Origin: Desulfacinum sp.
GTDB lineage: Bacteria; Desulfobacterota; Syntrophobacteria; Syntrophobacterales; DSM-9756
Direction of reading: 5' to 3'
Length of the DNA stretch: 64,000 nt
Assembly: GCA_014359885.1 (NCBI GenBank)
Contig: JACIYN010000018.1
Coordinates: forward strand, 124,001 to 188,000
The position numbers and the translations under genes are program-made. Every line of letters starts with the position of its first letter. The first letter of the stretch is position 1. Under the pieces are notes generated by a model that had not been told where the DNA came from, ran no database searches, and was given only the letters and a program-made list of their open reading frames with translations. This document shows, one piece after another, positions 36,750 through 48,483 of the stretch.

Positions 36750-39395
36750 ATGAAAGAGTCCGCCGTGATGCGACGCCTGCCCATCGGAGCCAGGATCTTT
36801 TTGGCCATTCTTGCCGTGAGCATTCTCACCATGACCGGGGTGGGCGTCCTCGTCTATCTCAAGGGAAGCGACATCCTGCGTCGCAAAACAGGGGAAGAGT
36901 TGTCCCTGGCGGCGCAGGTCCACGCCCATTATGTGGAACACCATTTGGAAGATCTTCTGAGGGATCTGGAACACGTGGGGCGCTTGGCCCCTTCGTGGAT
37001 GCTGCAAGAGGATCGCCGGGAAAAGGCGGGTCCCGGCGGCGGCCCCCGGGAGCTTTTTCAACGCTCCGCAAGCTATGTGCAAGAACGGTTTCCCTGGGTG
37101 CTGGGGATGGCGGTGCGGGACGCCCAGGGCCGCATCCTGGCGGCGTCCCACGGGGAAAAGGTCCACTCTCCCAGGCCCCCACCCTACGATCCCCTCGGTT
37201 TGCTTAAGAAAGCGGTTCTGGTGACCTTCCCCTCGACCACGGAGGGCGACCCTCAGGGGCCCCCCCTCATGGAAGTGGGAACCCGTGTCGCCGCCACCGG
37301 CGCCGATTCGGGAGAACGCTACCTGACGGCGGTCGTGAACCTGGAAGAACTCATTCGGCGGGTGCCCGTCCCGGAGCATCTGGGCCGATCCCTCGCCGTC
37401 GCCTTGGGCGGGACACGGGGGGAGCACCCGGTGGTTCTGGTGAGGAACCTTGCCGTCTCACCCGACCTTCGCACCCGTTTGATCCAGGTGCTCCAAGGGA
37501 CCGATTCTCGGCCGCAGCCCGAACCATCTCTTTCGGGCCGCGAAACCGGACCCTTCCTGTGGGCCCTGAGCCGTCTGCCGCGGCTGGGCTGGCCCCTGCT
37601 GGCGGCCCTTCCCGCCTCTTCGGCCCACGTGCCCTTGTCCCAGCTCCTCCAGGTGGTTGTGGTGGGGATTGCCGTGGGGACCGCTCTGGCTTTTCTTGTC
37701 GCCTTGTACGCCTCCTCGGCCATGGTCCAGCCCATCAAGAGGCTGACACGGGCGTTCCGGGAATTCAGCAAGGGCAACTGGGACGTGCAGGTTCCGGTCA
37801 CGTCCTCGGACGAGATCGGAGAGCTCACGGACGGTTTCAATGAAGGAGTGCGCTTCCTGGCATCCCAGCATGCCAAGCTGCGCCGTTTTCGCGCCCTTGT
37901 ACACCACAGCCAGGACGCGATTCTGCTTTTTTCGGCCTCTGGCGGCATCACCTACTGCAACAAGGCGGCCTTCGACCTGCTCGGCTACACCCGGCGGGAA
38001 GAACTGGCCCTGAAGACCCTAAGCGATTTCGTCTGCCCCCGGGACAAGGCCCGGTTCGAAAAGACCGTTTGGCCCGCCATCCTGGAAGGGCGGTGGGAAG
38101 GGGAACTCCATTTGTGCCACCAGGATTCCCGGCCTTTGGTGGCTTGGGCGAGGGCCGGAACCATCCCTTCCGACAGGGAGGGCATCCGGTTGCTCTACGC
38201 CGTGTTGCGGGACATCTCGGAGCGCAAGAGCTATGAAAAGGCCTTGCAGGAGGCGGAGGAATATTACAGGAGCCTTTTCCGTTCGAGTCAGGACGCCATC
38301 GTGGTGACCGACCCTCAGGATGTGATCATCGATGTGAACGAGCCGGCCTTTGAGGCAACCTTCGGCTATGCCAAGCAGGAAGTGGTGGGGCGGCCGATCG
38401 GCGATCTGTACGATGAGGCCACCGGAGCGCCCGCGCCCACAGGGGATGCGTGGGGGAAGGCCCCGGGGCGCTTGACCCTACGATGGAAAAGAAAAGACGG
38501 CGGGGTCTTCCTGGGAGAGACCACCGTGGATGTCCTGGAAGGCTCCCGGGGACAGCGCCGCGGATACCTCCGGGTGGTGCGGGACGTGAGCGAGCGGGTG
38601 GCCTTTCTGGAAAAACTGGAAAAGGCCTACAACGACCTCAAAGGCCTCGATCAGCTCAAGGACCGTTTCCTGGCGGGGATCAGCCACGATCTGCGCTCCC
38701 CCCTGATTCCCGTTCGCGCCTTTCTGGAAAGGCTGCTGCAGCGACGCTGGGGCCCTCTCACGGACAAGCAGGAGGAATTCCTTCGCTACTGCCTCATCGG
38801 GGTCGACAGGGAGCTGATTCTGGTGGAAGAGCTTCTGGACTACACGCGGCTGCAGTCCGGCCGTTTGGAGCTGAGGGCCGAGGAACTGGATCTTCAGGAC
38901 GTGATCCGCACCAGCCTTTTCCTGCTGAAAGTCCAGGCCGAAGCGCACCGCCTTCAGGTGCACGTGGACATGCCCCGGGAAGCCGTGATGATGCGCGGGG
39001 ATTACAACAAGCTGCTGCGCATTTTCAACAATCTCTTTTCCAACGCCGTCAAATACAACCGCCCGGAAGGCAGCGTCTCCGTTCGGGGGCGCTGGGTCGA
39101 TGAGGGGCGCTTCCGCGTGGAGATCGAGGACACGGGGGTGGGCATCCCCCGCGAGTCCCTGGACCACATCTTCGAACACTTCTACCGCGTGGAAGGGGAA
39201 CGCTCCGGAGCCGTCACGGGCGCCGGCATCGGCCTTGCCGTGGTCCGTGAGCTGGTACGCCTTCACCAGGGCCGCCTGGAGGTGCAAAGCACCTTGGGAG
39301 TGGGAAGCGTCTTTGCCGTGACCTTTCCCACCATGGGACCCGGCGAGGGGGCGGAGAAGGGAGACGAGGAGCCTGGCCGAAAGCGCAAGGGATGA
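36750..39395 (+). CDS. Membrane sensor histidine kinase with HAMP and two PAS domains (orphan, 881 aa)
   Basis: Architecture: TM1 near residues 14-37; a large periplasmic sensor region (about 38-295, dCache-like: WVLGMAVRDAQGRILAAS); TM2 near 300-325; HAMP (QPIKRLTRAFREFSKGNWDVQVP, ending DEIGELTDGFN); PAS 1 (LVHHSQDAILLFSASG); PAS 2 (LFRSSQDAIVVTDPQ); and a kinase core with GISHDLRSPLIPVRAF (His646), FNNLFSNAVKYN, IEDTGVGIP and GAGIGLAVVRELV. It is divergent from ugd, and no response regulator is adjacent. ATG 36768 is an alternative start. The C-terminal tail is acidic and basic low complexity. Confidence 0.9.
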   Translation: MKESAVMRRLPIGARIFLAILAVSILTMTGVGVLVYLKGSDILRRKTGEELSLAAQVHAHYVEHHLEDLLRDLEHVGRLAPSWMLQEDRREKAGPGGGPRELFQRSASYVQERFPWVLGMAVRDAQGRILAASHGEKVHSPRPPPYDPLGLLKKAVLVTFPSTTEGDPQGPPLMEVGTRVAATGADSGERYLTAVVNLEELIRRVPVPEHLGRSLAVALGGTRGEHPVVLVRNLAVSPDLRTRLIQVLQGTDSRPQPEPSLSGRETGPFLWALSRLPRLGWPLLAALPASSAHVPLSQLLQVVVVGIAVGTALAFLVALYASSAMVQPIKRLTRAFREFSKGNWDVQVPVTSSDEIGELTDGFNEGVRFLASQHAKLRRFRALVHHSQDAILLFSASGGITYCNKAAFDLLGYTRREELALKTLSDFVCPRDKARFEKTVWPAILEGRWEGELHLCHQDSRPLVAWARAGTIPSDREGIRLLYAVLRDISERKSYEKALQEAEEYYRSLFRSSQDAIVVTDPQDVIIDVNEPAFEATFGYAKQEVVGRPIGDLYDEATGAPAPTGDAWGKAPGRLTLRWKRKDGGVFLGETTVDVLEGSRGQRRGYLRVVRDVSERVAFLEKLEKAYNDLKGLDQLKDRFLAGISHDLRSPLIPVRAFLERLLQRRWGPLTDKQEEFLRYCLIGVDRELILVEELLDYTRLQSGRLELRAEELDLQDVIRTSLFLLKVQAEAHRLQVHVDMPREAVMMRGDYNKLLRIFNNLFSNAVKYNRPEGSVSVRGRWVDEGRFRVEIEDTGVGIPRESLDHIFEHFYRVEGERSGAVTGAGIGLAVVRELVRLHQGRLEVQSTLGVGSVFAVTFPTMGPGEGAEKGDEEPGRKRKG

Positions 39396-39769
39396 ACGCT
39401 TTTCCCGTAGCGCAGCCCTTGAGGGCTTCGGAAGAGCCGTCGGTTGTCGGATAGGCCATCAGGTATGGTTCCTGTCAAGCCCAGTGATTACGATGGTTTC
39501 CTTCCGCGGGGCTGAAGCCCCGCGGCTACGAAAAGAACGGAAATCCCACGGCAGCCTGATCGGTAGATCCCTTTTCAGTCAGGCTACCGGAGCTGAGACG
39601 CAATTGCAGGGCCATGGCGCGTGCCCACCTGAAGGGACGGCATGGAAGATTCGTGTTGCCGTTCCCCTGCAGAAGGGTGCGCCCAGGGAGCCTTCGCCGA
39701 CGCGGCGCTGTACAGGGGGCCCTATTCATTTGCGTGGAGACGGAACGGAATCGCGAAAGGAGGAAAAGG
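39396..39769. other. 374-bp gap with a composite repeat
   Basis: The first third is the composite repeat 39406-39530. The remainder, up to the adenosyltransferase ribosome site, shows no gene. I looked for a cobalamin riboswitch here because of the downstream gene and saw no B12-box-like sequence. Confidence 0.5.
39406..39530. repeat. Composite REP-like repeat, copy 2
   Basis: It has the same outer blocks and order as 27710-27833: CGTAGCGCAGCCCTT at one end, GTCGGATAGGCCATC inside, and CCGCGGGGCTGAAGCCCCGCGG plus CTACG at the other end. Length is 125 bp against 124 bp. Confidence 0.75.
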
Positions 39770-40291
39770 GTGGCGGAGGTGTTTCGGTTTTCCAAGAAGG
39801 GAGATCAAGGCGAGACCAGTCTGCTGACGGGCCAACGGGTGTCCAAGGGGAGCCTCCGGCCGGAAACCTACGGCACGCTCGATGAGGCGAGTTCGGCTCT
39901 CGGGTTGGCCAAGGCGTTTTGTCCCGACGAGAAGGTACGGGAAATGATCCGCACCATCCAGGAGGACCTGGTGACGGTGGGGGCCGAATTGGCCTGCGAG
40001 GAGCCCCAACGTTCCCGCTGGAGGGTGGAAACGGCGCAGATCGAGCGTTTGGAGCGCTGGATCGAGGAACTGCAGGAGGAGGTTCCGGTTCCCCGCCATT
40101 TCATTCTTCCCGGCGCCAACCCCGTCAGCGCCTCCCTGGATCTGGCGCGCACCATCGTGCGCCGGGCCGAGCGTTGGGCCGCCCGGGCTCGGGAGGGGGG
40201 CCTGGAGGTACGGGCCGAGGTGCAGGCCTACCTGAATCGGCTGGCCGACTTTCTTTTCACGCTCGCCCGGTTCACTGAAAAAGATCGTTAG
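39770..40291 (+). CDS. PduO-type cob(I)alamin adenosyltransferase
   Basis: A 173-residue ATP:cob(I)alamin adenosyltransferase that makes adenosylcobalamin. The N-terminal motif FSKKGDQGETSLLTGQRVSKGS, RPETYGTLDEASSALG and the C-terminal ILPGANPVSASLDLARTIVRRAER are family hallmarks. The start is GTG 39770, with GGAGG 6 nt upstream; the conserved ATP-binding motif begins just after it, so the longer open frame is rejected. Corrinoid demand fits a Wood-Ljungdahl organism. A terminator follows. Confidence 0.93.
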   Translation: MAEVFRFSKKGDQGETSLLTGQRVSKGSLRPETYGTLDEASSALGLAKAFCPDEKVREMIRTIQEDLVTVGAELACEEPQRSRWRVETAQIERLERWIEELQEEVPVPRHFILPGANPVSASLDLARTIVRRAERWAARAREGGLEVRAEVQAYLNRLADFLFTLARFTEKDR

Positions 40292-40327
40292 AAAGAGAAA
40301 AAAAAAGAAAGAATAAGAATTCTAAAG

Positions 40328-40369
40328 AAAGGGGCCCCTCTTGTTTGGATGGGCTCCTTTCCTTTTTTC
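40328..40369 (+). terminator. Terminator after the adenosyltransferase gene
   Basis: A 10-bp stem (AAAGGGGCCC with GGGCTCCTTT, one G-U pair in RNA), a 13-nt loop and a CCTTTTTT tail. Confidence 0.75.
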
Positions 40370-40430
40370 TCATGGGGAGCGTCGGTCCGTTTCTCCCCTT
40401 GCCTTTTTGGGGGGCGATGGCTATCTCTTA

Positions 40431-40457
40431 TTAGCACTCGACAGGGGCGAGTGCTAA
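40431..40457. promoter_or_regulatory. CIRCE operator for HrcA
   Basis: TTAGCACTC, a 9-bp spacer and GAGTGCTAA: a perfect match to the CIRCE inverted repeat. It lies 123 bp before groES, so the groESL operon should be repressed by HrcA and induced by heat stress. A weak TTGCCT/TATCTC promoter is just upstream. Confidence 0.96.
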
Positions 40458-40579
40458 TTTGAGGTGGGCGCCTTCGGACACCTCCACCGGCCGATTCCTG
40501 TCCATCCAAAGGACCCGGGGCCGAAAGGCCGCCCCCGAAAGTCCTTGGGACATCTTTGGAGAAGGAAAGGAGAGGAAAG

Positions 40580-40867
40580 ATGAAGCTGCGTCCGTTGCAT
40601 GACCGAGTCATTGTGAAGCGACTGGAAGAGGAAGAGAAGACCCAGGGCGGGATCATCATCCCGGACACGGCCAAGGAAAAGCCCCAGCAGGGCAAGGTTC
40701 TGGCCGTGGGGAAGGGCAAGCTCCTGGAAAAGGGCGATGTGGTGCCCTTGATGGTCAAGGAAGGTGACCGGGTGCTCTTTTCCAAGTATGCGGGCACCGA
40801 GGTCAAGGTGGAAGGCGAAGAACTTCTCATTATGCGAGAGGATGACATCCTGGCCATCCTCGAATAG
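40580..40867 (+). CDS. groES: Co-chaperonin GroES
   Basis: A 95-residue co-chaperonin that caps GroEL. The sequence begins [31 protein letters not shown], with the mobile loop QGGIIIPD, and ends [10 protein letters not shown], all typical. AAAGGAGAGG precedes ATG 40580. It is transcribed behind a CIRCE operator and is followed after 24 bp by groEL. Confidence 0.98.
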   Translation: MKLRPLHDRVIVKRLEEEEKTQGGIIIPDTAKEKPQQGKVLAVGKGKLLEKGDVVPLMVKEGDRVLFSKYAGTEVKVEGEELLIMREDDILAILE

Positions 40868-40879
40868 GCGCATCTATGA

Positions 40880-42514
<1,635 letters not shown>

Positions 42515-42539
42515 ACCCCGGACACTTTCGGAAGCCAAG

Positions 42540-42568
42540 GAACCCGGACCCGGTCCGGGTTCTTTTTT
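42540..42568 (+). terminator. Terminator of groESL
   Basis: A 9-bp perfect stem (GAACCCGGA with TCCGGGTTC), a 5-nt loop and six T. Confidence 0.9.
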
Positions 42569-42630
42569 GTTGCACTCCCGAAAGCGAGTTGCTAGGAAAA
42601 GGGCGACGTATGCCCGGAGGCGGACGGAAT

Positions 42631-42653
42631 CGGGCGGGCGCCATGCCCGCCCG
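42631..42653. repeat. GC-rich palindrome (GGGCGGGC-GCCCGCCC type)
   Basis: CGGGCGGGC and GCCCGCCCG arms around GCCAT. It is related to the second palindromes at 10439-10463 and 51058-51080. Confidence 0.6.
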
Positions 42654-42719
42654 AAATCGTCTTGGACCAGGCCGTCCGCGGCGGGAAATGGAGATCCTTG
42701 AGGAAGGAGGAGCCGGCTT

Positions 42720-43091
42720 ATGGCTCGAGTGACGGTGGAAGACTGCCTGAGGCAGGTGGAAAATCGTTTCGCCTTGGTGCACCTGGCGGTTCGCCGCGTT
42801 TTACAGCTTCGAAAGGGGGCGGCGCCCCTGATCGATGCGCCCAAGAACAAGGAAGTGGTGGTGGCTCTTCGGGAGATCGCGGCCGGAAAGGTGCGCCCGG
42901 ACAATATCCTGGAGCTGGAGGGCCTGGACGAGCTGAGCCTGGAGGCCCCTCCGAAAAGGACGGCGGGTTCCAGCGCCGCCGAGATCCAGGAAGTGCTGGA
43001 AGAAGCGGCCCAGGCCGATCCGGCGGCGTCCGAGGGCGAAGTTCAGGTGGTGGAAGAGGATTCCGTGGCAGAGGATGCGGACCAAGAGTAG
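42720..43091 (+). CDS. rpoZ: RNA polymerase omega subunit
   Basis: A 123-residue RpoZ. The first 75 residues match omega ([46 protein letters not shown]). They are followed by an acidic tail of about 45 residues ([16 protein letters not shown]), as in many deltaproteobacteria. Omega supports assembly of the core enzyme. AAGGAGGAG lies before the ATG. The upstream gap holds a possible TTGCAC/TAGGAA promoter at 42570-42598. It stands between groEL and a small helical gene rather than next to gmk or spoT. Confidence 0.93.
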   Translation: MARVTVEDCLRQVENRFALVHLAVRRVLQLRKGAAPLIDAPKNKEVVVALREIAAGKVRPDNILELEGLDELSLEAPPKRTAGSSAAEIQEVLEEAAQADPAASEGEVQVVEEDSVAEDADQE

Positions 43092-43220
43092 TGGCCGTTC
43101 GGAACGGCTCTCCGGCTTGACGGGCCGGGGAATTTCCGTTCTCTTCGCAGCCGCCGATTCAACCCCACGGGAAAGGACGGGTCGCACCCGGTGGCCTGTG
43201 CGACATCCGGGGGGTTCTTC

Positions 43221-43240
43221 CGCAGCCCTGTAGGGCTGCG
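43221..43240. repeat. Single-arm palindrome of the composite repeat family
   Basis: CGCAGCCCTGTAGGGCTGCG resembles the first palindrome of the composites at 27710 and 39406. It lies just before the small helical gene. Confidence 0.6.
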
Positions 43241-43262
43241 CCACGAGAAAAATGGAAGACGC

Positions 43263-43625
43263 ATGGCCGACAACGGATTGCTCTCATGCCTGCAGAAACG
43301 GGATCTGCTGAACCGGTCCGCCGTGTCCGTGGATGAACTCCTCCAGTGGGCGCGACGCTACGAGCAGGCGGGCCTTATGCACGACGCCGTGGATTTCTAC
43401 GAGAAGGCCCAGGCCAACGAGGAAATCCGGCGTCTCATGGAAAAGGCGGTCCAGGAAGGCGACTATTTCCTGCTCAAGCGTTTGTCCACCCTCCTCGGGG
43501 CCGCTCCGGATGGGGCCACATGGCGTTCCTTGGCGGAAAGAGCCAGGGAACTGGGCAAGGAGCTCTTTTCCCAACGGGCCATGAGCGAAGCCGAACCCCG
43601 GGAGCCTTCGGGCGAGCGCGCTTGA
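43263..43625 (+). CDS. Small helical (TPR-like) protein of unknown function
   Basis: 120 residues, not assignable to a named family. The sequence is helical, with the pattern LLQWARRYEQAGLMHDAVDFYEKAQANEEIRRLMEKAVQEGD, which resembles one to two TPR helices pairs; the end is charged and likely disordered. GGAAGA precedes the ATG. It lies between rpoZ and dnaJ, and its stop codon lies inside the -35 element of the predicted dnaJ promoter, so it belongs to the upstream unit. A role with the DnaJ/DnaK machinery is possible but not shown. Confidence 0.7.
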   Translation: MADNGLLSCLQKRDLLNRSAVSVDELLQWARRYEQAGLMHDAVDFYEKAQANEEIRRLMEKAVQEGDYFLLKRLSTLLGAAPDGATWRSLAERARELGKELFSQRAMSEAEPREPSGERA

Positions 43626-43650
43626 CAAACGGCCGGGGCATGCTTACGAG
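43622..43650 (+). promoter_or_regulatory. Predicted sigma-70 promoter of dnaJ
   Basis: Perfect TTGACA, 17-bp spacer, TACGAG. It overlaps the stop codon of the preceding gene and lies 63 bp before the dnaJ ATG. No CIRCE is seen. Confidence 0.55.
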
Positions 43651-43682
43651 ATACGTTGTGCACGTTGCCCGCTGGCGCCTAA

Positions 43683-44858
<1,176 letters not shown>

Positions 44859-44947
44859 GAATCCCTTGCGTGTTTGGTGCACACCGTGCCGAGCGCCCAT
44901 GCAGGACGCCCCTTGAGACGGGAACCCAGCTGAAAGGAGGAATGGCG

Positions 44948-45160
44948 GTGTGGTACGAACACCAACCCGGTCAGTATGAAGATTTCCATGCCACGGCCCT
45001 CTATTGCCCCAAGTGCCGTGATGCCATGCCCGTGCGCAGCCGGTTGTTGCTGGTGCTGCCCGACGGGGAACTCCACGAATACCTCTGCCAGGTCTGCTCC
45101 ACGTCCGTGGGAACCAAGACGGTGAAACAACAGCCGGACGGCCGTCTCATCGTGATGTGA
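44948..45160 (+). CDS. Small zinc-ribbon-like protein
   Basis: 70 residues with two Cys pairs, YCPKC near the middle and LCQVC later, in a zinc-ribbon arrangement around MPVRSRLLLVLPDGELHEY. The family is not recognised. The start is taken as GTG 44948 because AGGAGG ends 7 nt before it; ATG 44942 would be too close to the site. It sits 89 bp after dnaJ and 42 bp before the ABC operon. The Cys pairs suggest metal binding and perhaps nucleic-acid or protein contact. Confidence 0.72.
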   Translation: MWYEHQPGQYEDFHATALYCPKCRDAMPVRSRLLLVLPDGELHEYLCQVCSTSVGTKTVKQQPDGRLIVM

Positions 45161-45202
45161 TCCGCCCGGCCGCTCCACTCGGAATCGGATGAGGTGACGG
45201 CG

Positions 45203-46183
45203 ATGATTGAAGTGCAGGGATTGACCAAGTTCTACGGGACCGTTCCCGCGATTCAAGACGTGAACTTCCACATCCACAAGGGGGAAGTGGTGGGATTCCT
45301 GGGGCCCAACGGAGCGGGGAAATCCACCACGATCCGGATTCTCACCTGCTACATGCCTCCCACCGCCGGTGAGGCCCGTGTGGACGGCCTGGACTGTTTC
45401 GAAAAGTCCCTGGAAGTGCGCCGGCGCATCGGGTATCTGCCGGAAAATGTTCCCTTATACAATGAAATGACGGTCCGGCGCTTCCTGCGGTTCGTGGCTC
45501 AGGCCAAGGGCGTGGAAGCCCGGCAGCTCGCCCGGGAAGTGGACCGTGTGGTGGACGTGTGCGGACTGGAGCGGGTCAGAAACCGCATCATCGGCAATCT
45601 TTCCAAGGGGTATCGCCAGCGGGTGGGCCTCGCCCAGGCGCTTCTCAACAACCCGCCGGTGCTCATCTTGGATGAGCCCACCATCGGGCTGGATCCCACG
45701 CAGATCGTGGAGATCCGGCGCCTGATCCGTGACCTGCGGGAAGACCACACCATCTTGTTGAGCAGCCACATCCTGCCGGAAGTGGCCCAGATCTGCCAGC
45801 GGGTCCTGATCCTCAACAAGGGCCGTATCGTGGCCACGGACTCCCCGGATGCGTTGACGGCCCAGCTGCAAAAATCCGCCAAGATCGCCCTGACCGTGGA
45901 AGGAGACGGCCGGCGGCTCGCCCGCGCCCTGGAAACCATGGACGGCATTCTGGCCGTGCAGCTGGAATCCAACCACCATTCCCGGCTCATCCTGGAAACC
46001 GATCGATCGCGGGATCTGCGGCCTGAGATCGCCCGCAAGGTGGTGGAGGAAGGGCTGGGGCTGCTGGAACTCAAGGCCCTGGATCTGAGCCTGGAGGATA
46101 TCTTCATGCAGCTGGTGACGGAAGAGGCTCCCGTTGAGGAAGGTGCGGTGGAGGCTTCGGAGACGGCGGAGGAAGGGAAATGA
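45203..46183 (+). CDS. ABC transporter ATPase, GldA-like
   Basis: A 326-residue ABC ATPase. Walker A is GPNGAGKST, the Q-loop region is IGYLPENVPLYNEM, the signature is NLSKGYRQRVGLAQAL, Walker B is VLILDEPTIGLD, and the switch His is in LLSSHIL. The C-terminal 100 residues form the DUF4162-like extension of drug/gliding-type ATPases. It is the first gene of a four-gene unit with an overlapping permease, a GldG-like protein and a DUF4340 protein. In Bacteroidetes the related GldAFG takes part in gliding; in other bacteria the substrate is unknown. Confidence 0.9.
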   Translation: MIEVQGLTKFYGTVPAIQDVNFHIHKGEVVGFLGPNGAGKSTTIRILTCYMPPTAGEARVDGLDCFEKSLEVRRRIGYLPENVPLYNEMTVRRFLRFVAQAKGVEARQLAREVDRVVDVCGLERVRNRIIGNLSKGYRQRVGLAQALLNNPPVLILDEPTIGLDPTQIVEIRRLIRDLREDHTILLSSHILPEVAQICQRVLILNKGRIVATDSPDALTAQLQKSAKIALTVEGDGRRLARALETMDGILAVQLESNHHSRLILETDRSRDLRPEIARKVVEEGLGLLELKALDLSLEDIFMQLVTEEAPVEEGAVEASETAEEGK

Positions 46184-46953
46184 TGAGGGGATTCGTGTCC
46201 GTGTACCGAAAGGAGCTTTATCTCTTGTTCGCATCGCCCATTTTCTATGCGGTGGCGTTCATCTTTTTGGTGCTCAACGGATATTTCTTCTACAGTTCGG
46301 TGGCCTACTACAACCTGCTGAGCTTCCAGGCGGGCCAGAATCCGTTCATGGCCGGCCAGCTCAACCTCATGGACATGGTGGTGCGCCCCCTGTTCATGGA
46401 TATTTGCATCGTCCTGCTCCTGGTGGCCCCCCTGGTCACCATGCGCACCTACGCCGACGAGAGGAGGACGGGCACGGTGGAGCTTCTCTTCACGCTGCCG
46501 GTGACCGACGGCGGGGCCTTGGCCGCCAAGTTTTTGGGCGTCCTCACGGTTCTCTTCGTCCTGCTGGCGGGGACCCTGCCCGCCATGGCCCTTCTGGAGT
46601 ATTTCTCGGATCTCAACTGGAAGGCCGTGCTGTGCGGCTACCTGGGCCTCTTCCTCCTGGGATCGGCCTTCATGGCGCTGGGAGTCTTTACCTCCTCGCT
46701 TTCGAGGAACCAGATCATTGCGGCGGTGCTTTCCTTCGGCGCCCTGCTTCTCTTCTGGGTCATCAGCTGGATGAGTTCCGTGCTGGGCCCGGGGGCCTCC
46801 CGGATCATTGAGTACCTGTCCATCATCCGCCATTTCGACACCTTCTCCAAGGGGGTGCTCGATTCCAGGGATGTGATCTACTATCTGCTATTTGTAGCGT
46901 TCTTCCTCTTCGTCACCCTGCGACAGATCGAATCGTACCGCTGGCGGGGCTGA
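46180..46953 (+). CDS. ABC-2 type permease, GldF-like
   Basis: A 257-residue membrane protein with about six hydrophobic helices (LYLLFASPIFYAVAFIFLVLNGYFF; ICIVLLLVAPLVTM; GVLTVLFVLLAGTLPAMA; GLFLLGSAFMALGVFTSSLS; IIAAVLSFGALLLFWVISW; IYYLLFVAFFLFVTL). The motif TMRTYADERRTGTVELLFTLPVTD is typical of ABC-2 permeases. The ATG overlaps the ATPase stop, indicating coupling. It should form the channel of the transporter. Confidence 0.9.
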   Translation: MMRGFVSVYRKELYLLFASPIFYAVAFIFLVLNGYFFYSSVAYYNLLSFQAGQNPFMAGQLNLMDMVVRPLFMDICIVLLLVAPLVTMRTYADERRTGTVELLFTLPVTDGGALAAKFLGVLTVLFVLLAGTLPAMALLEYFSDLNWKAVLCGYLGLFLLGSAFMALGVFTSSLSRNQIIAAVLSFGALLLFWVISWMSSVLGPGASRIIEYLSIIRHFDTFSKGVLDSRDVIYYLLFVAFFLFVTLRQIESYRWRG

Positions 46954-47004
46954 TCCCGGTCCAACGGAGATCCCCCGGCGGCGAAACCACGGAGGCGAAT
47001 GGTC

Positions 47005-48483
47005 ATGCCCAAGCAGAAGAGAGCTCGAAGGAGCCTGGTCTACGGATCCAATACGTTCGTTTCCATCTTGGTGTTCCTGGCGATACTTGTTTTCGTCGCC
47101 CTCATTGCCGAACGGCATCCCTTGCGCGTCGACCTGACGGATTCCGGGGAGTTCAGCCTGTCGGAACAGTCCCGGAAAGTGGTGACGTCCTTGCCGGAGC
47201 CGGTCACCATCAAGGCCTTCTTCGCCTCGGCCTCCCCCGAAAGGCTCAAGACCAAGGATCTTTTGGAAACCTACCGCTACCACAACAAGAAAATCCGCTA
47301 TGAATTCGTGGATCCGGATCGGCAGCCGGAAATCGCCCGCCAATATGAAATCCGCGATTACGGCACGCTGGTTCTGGAGGGTTTCGGCCGGAAGGAAACC
47401 GTCCTCAGCCCCGACGAGGAAGCCATCACCAACGCGCTGCTCAAGCTCTCCCGAAAAGAGGAGAAGAAGATCTACTTCCTGACGGGGCACGGGGAGCGGT
47501 CCCTTGGCGAGATCAACAAGGTGGGCTATTCCACAGTGAAGTCCGCCCTGGAAAAGGAAAACTACGCGGTGGACGAGCTCAACCTGATGCAGCGGGAGCA
47601 GGTCCCCGAGGACGCGGCCGTGGTGGTGGTGGCCGGCCCGAAAAAGCCGCTCTTTCCCGAGGAGGTGGCTTCTCTGGAGGCCTATGTGAAAAGGGGCGGC
47701 AAGGTGGTCCTTTTCCTGGACCCGGAACGTGACGGCGGCCTGAAGGAGTTCGCCCGGTCCTTCGGCATCGATGTGGGCGACGACATGGTGATCGACAAGC
47801 TGAGCCGCGTCTTCGGCGGCAGTTACCTCATGCCCGTGGTAACCCAGTACGGCGGGCACAAGATCACCGACGGCTTTAACGTGGCCACCTTCTACTCGGA
47901 AGCCCGCTCGGTGCGTCCCCTGGAGGAAAAGCCCGAGGGGGTGACGGTGATCACCCTGGCCTCCACCTCGGAAAATGCGTGGGCGGAAACGGATCTGGAG
48001 CGGCTGCACAAGGGCGAGGCCAGCTTCGAGGAGGGGCAAGACAAGCCCGGGCCCGTCCCCCTGGTGGTGCTGGCCGCCGTGGACAGCGGCAAGTTTTCCA
48101 AGGTTGATGCGACGGAGAAACCCCAGGGAGAAACCGGTTCGGCGGAGGCGTCCGGCCAGGAGGAAAAGGACGAGGACAATGTGGCCCATGCCGCGGAAGC
48201 CAAACCTCCCATGGGGTACCTGGTGGTGGCGGGGGATTCCGATTTCGTGGACAACACCCACTTCGGACTATCGGGAAACGGGGACTTCTTCCTGAATACC
48301 GTGCACTTCCTGGCGGAAGAGGAGACCCTCATCACCATTGAGCCGCGCAAAAAGGAGGGCCAGACCCTCATGCTCACCCAAGGCCAGGCGCGGCTGGTCT
48401 TCTGGGTGCCCCTGGTGCTGGTCCCGGCCCTGGTTCTCATCGTTGGCCTCGGAGTCTATCGGGTTCGGAGGGCTCAGAGATGA
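47005..48483 (+). CDS. GldG-like ABC-associated auxiliary protein
   Basis: A 492-residue protein with one N-terminal helix (TFVSILVFLAILVFVALIA), a large soluble part and a C-terminal helix (LVFWVPLVLVPALVLIVGLGVY). The region from VDLTDSGEFSLSEQSRKVV through IYFLTGHGERSL, DELNL and VVVVAGPKKPL matches the GldG/ABC_transp_aux family. A low-complexity insert (EKPQGETGSAEASGQEEKDEDN) precedes MGYLVVAGDSDFVDN. ATG 47005 is 9 nt from GGAGG; the ATG at 46999 is too close. Its stop overlaps the next gene by 4 bp. Confidence 0.88.
   Translation: MPKQKRARRSLVYGSNTFVSILVFLAILVFVALIAERHPLRVDLTDSGEFSLSEQSRKVVTSLPEPVTIKAFFASASPERLKTKDLLETYRYHNKKIRYEFVDPDRQPEIARQYEIRDYGTLVLEGFGRKETVLSPDEEAITNALLKLSRKEEKKIYFLTGHGERSLGEINKVGYSTVKSALEKENYAVDELNLMQREQVPEDAAVVVVAGPKKPLFPEEVASLEAYVKRGGKVVLFLDPERDGGLKEFARSFGIDVGDDMVIDKLSRVFGGSYLMPVVTQYGGHKITDGFNVATFYSEARSVRPLEEKPEGVTVITLASTSENAWAETDLERLHKGEASFEEGQDKPGPVPLVVLAAVDSGKFSKVDATEKPQGETGSAEASGQEEKDEDNVAHAAEAKPPMGYLVVAGDSDFVDNTHFGLSGNGDFFLNTVHFLAEEETLITIEPRKKEGQTLMLTQGQARLVFWVPLVLVPALVLIVGLGVYRVRRAQR

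Noticed and set aside
39531-39769. Cobalamin riboswitch before the adenosyltransferase gene
   Set aside because: No B12-box-like sequence or long paired leader was recognised; most of the upstream region is a dispersed repeat.
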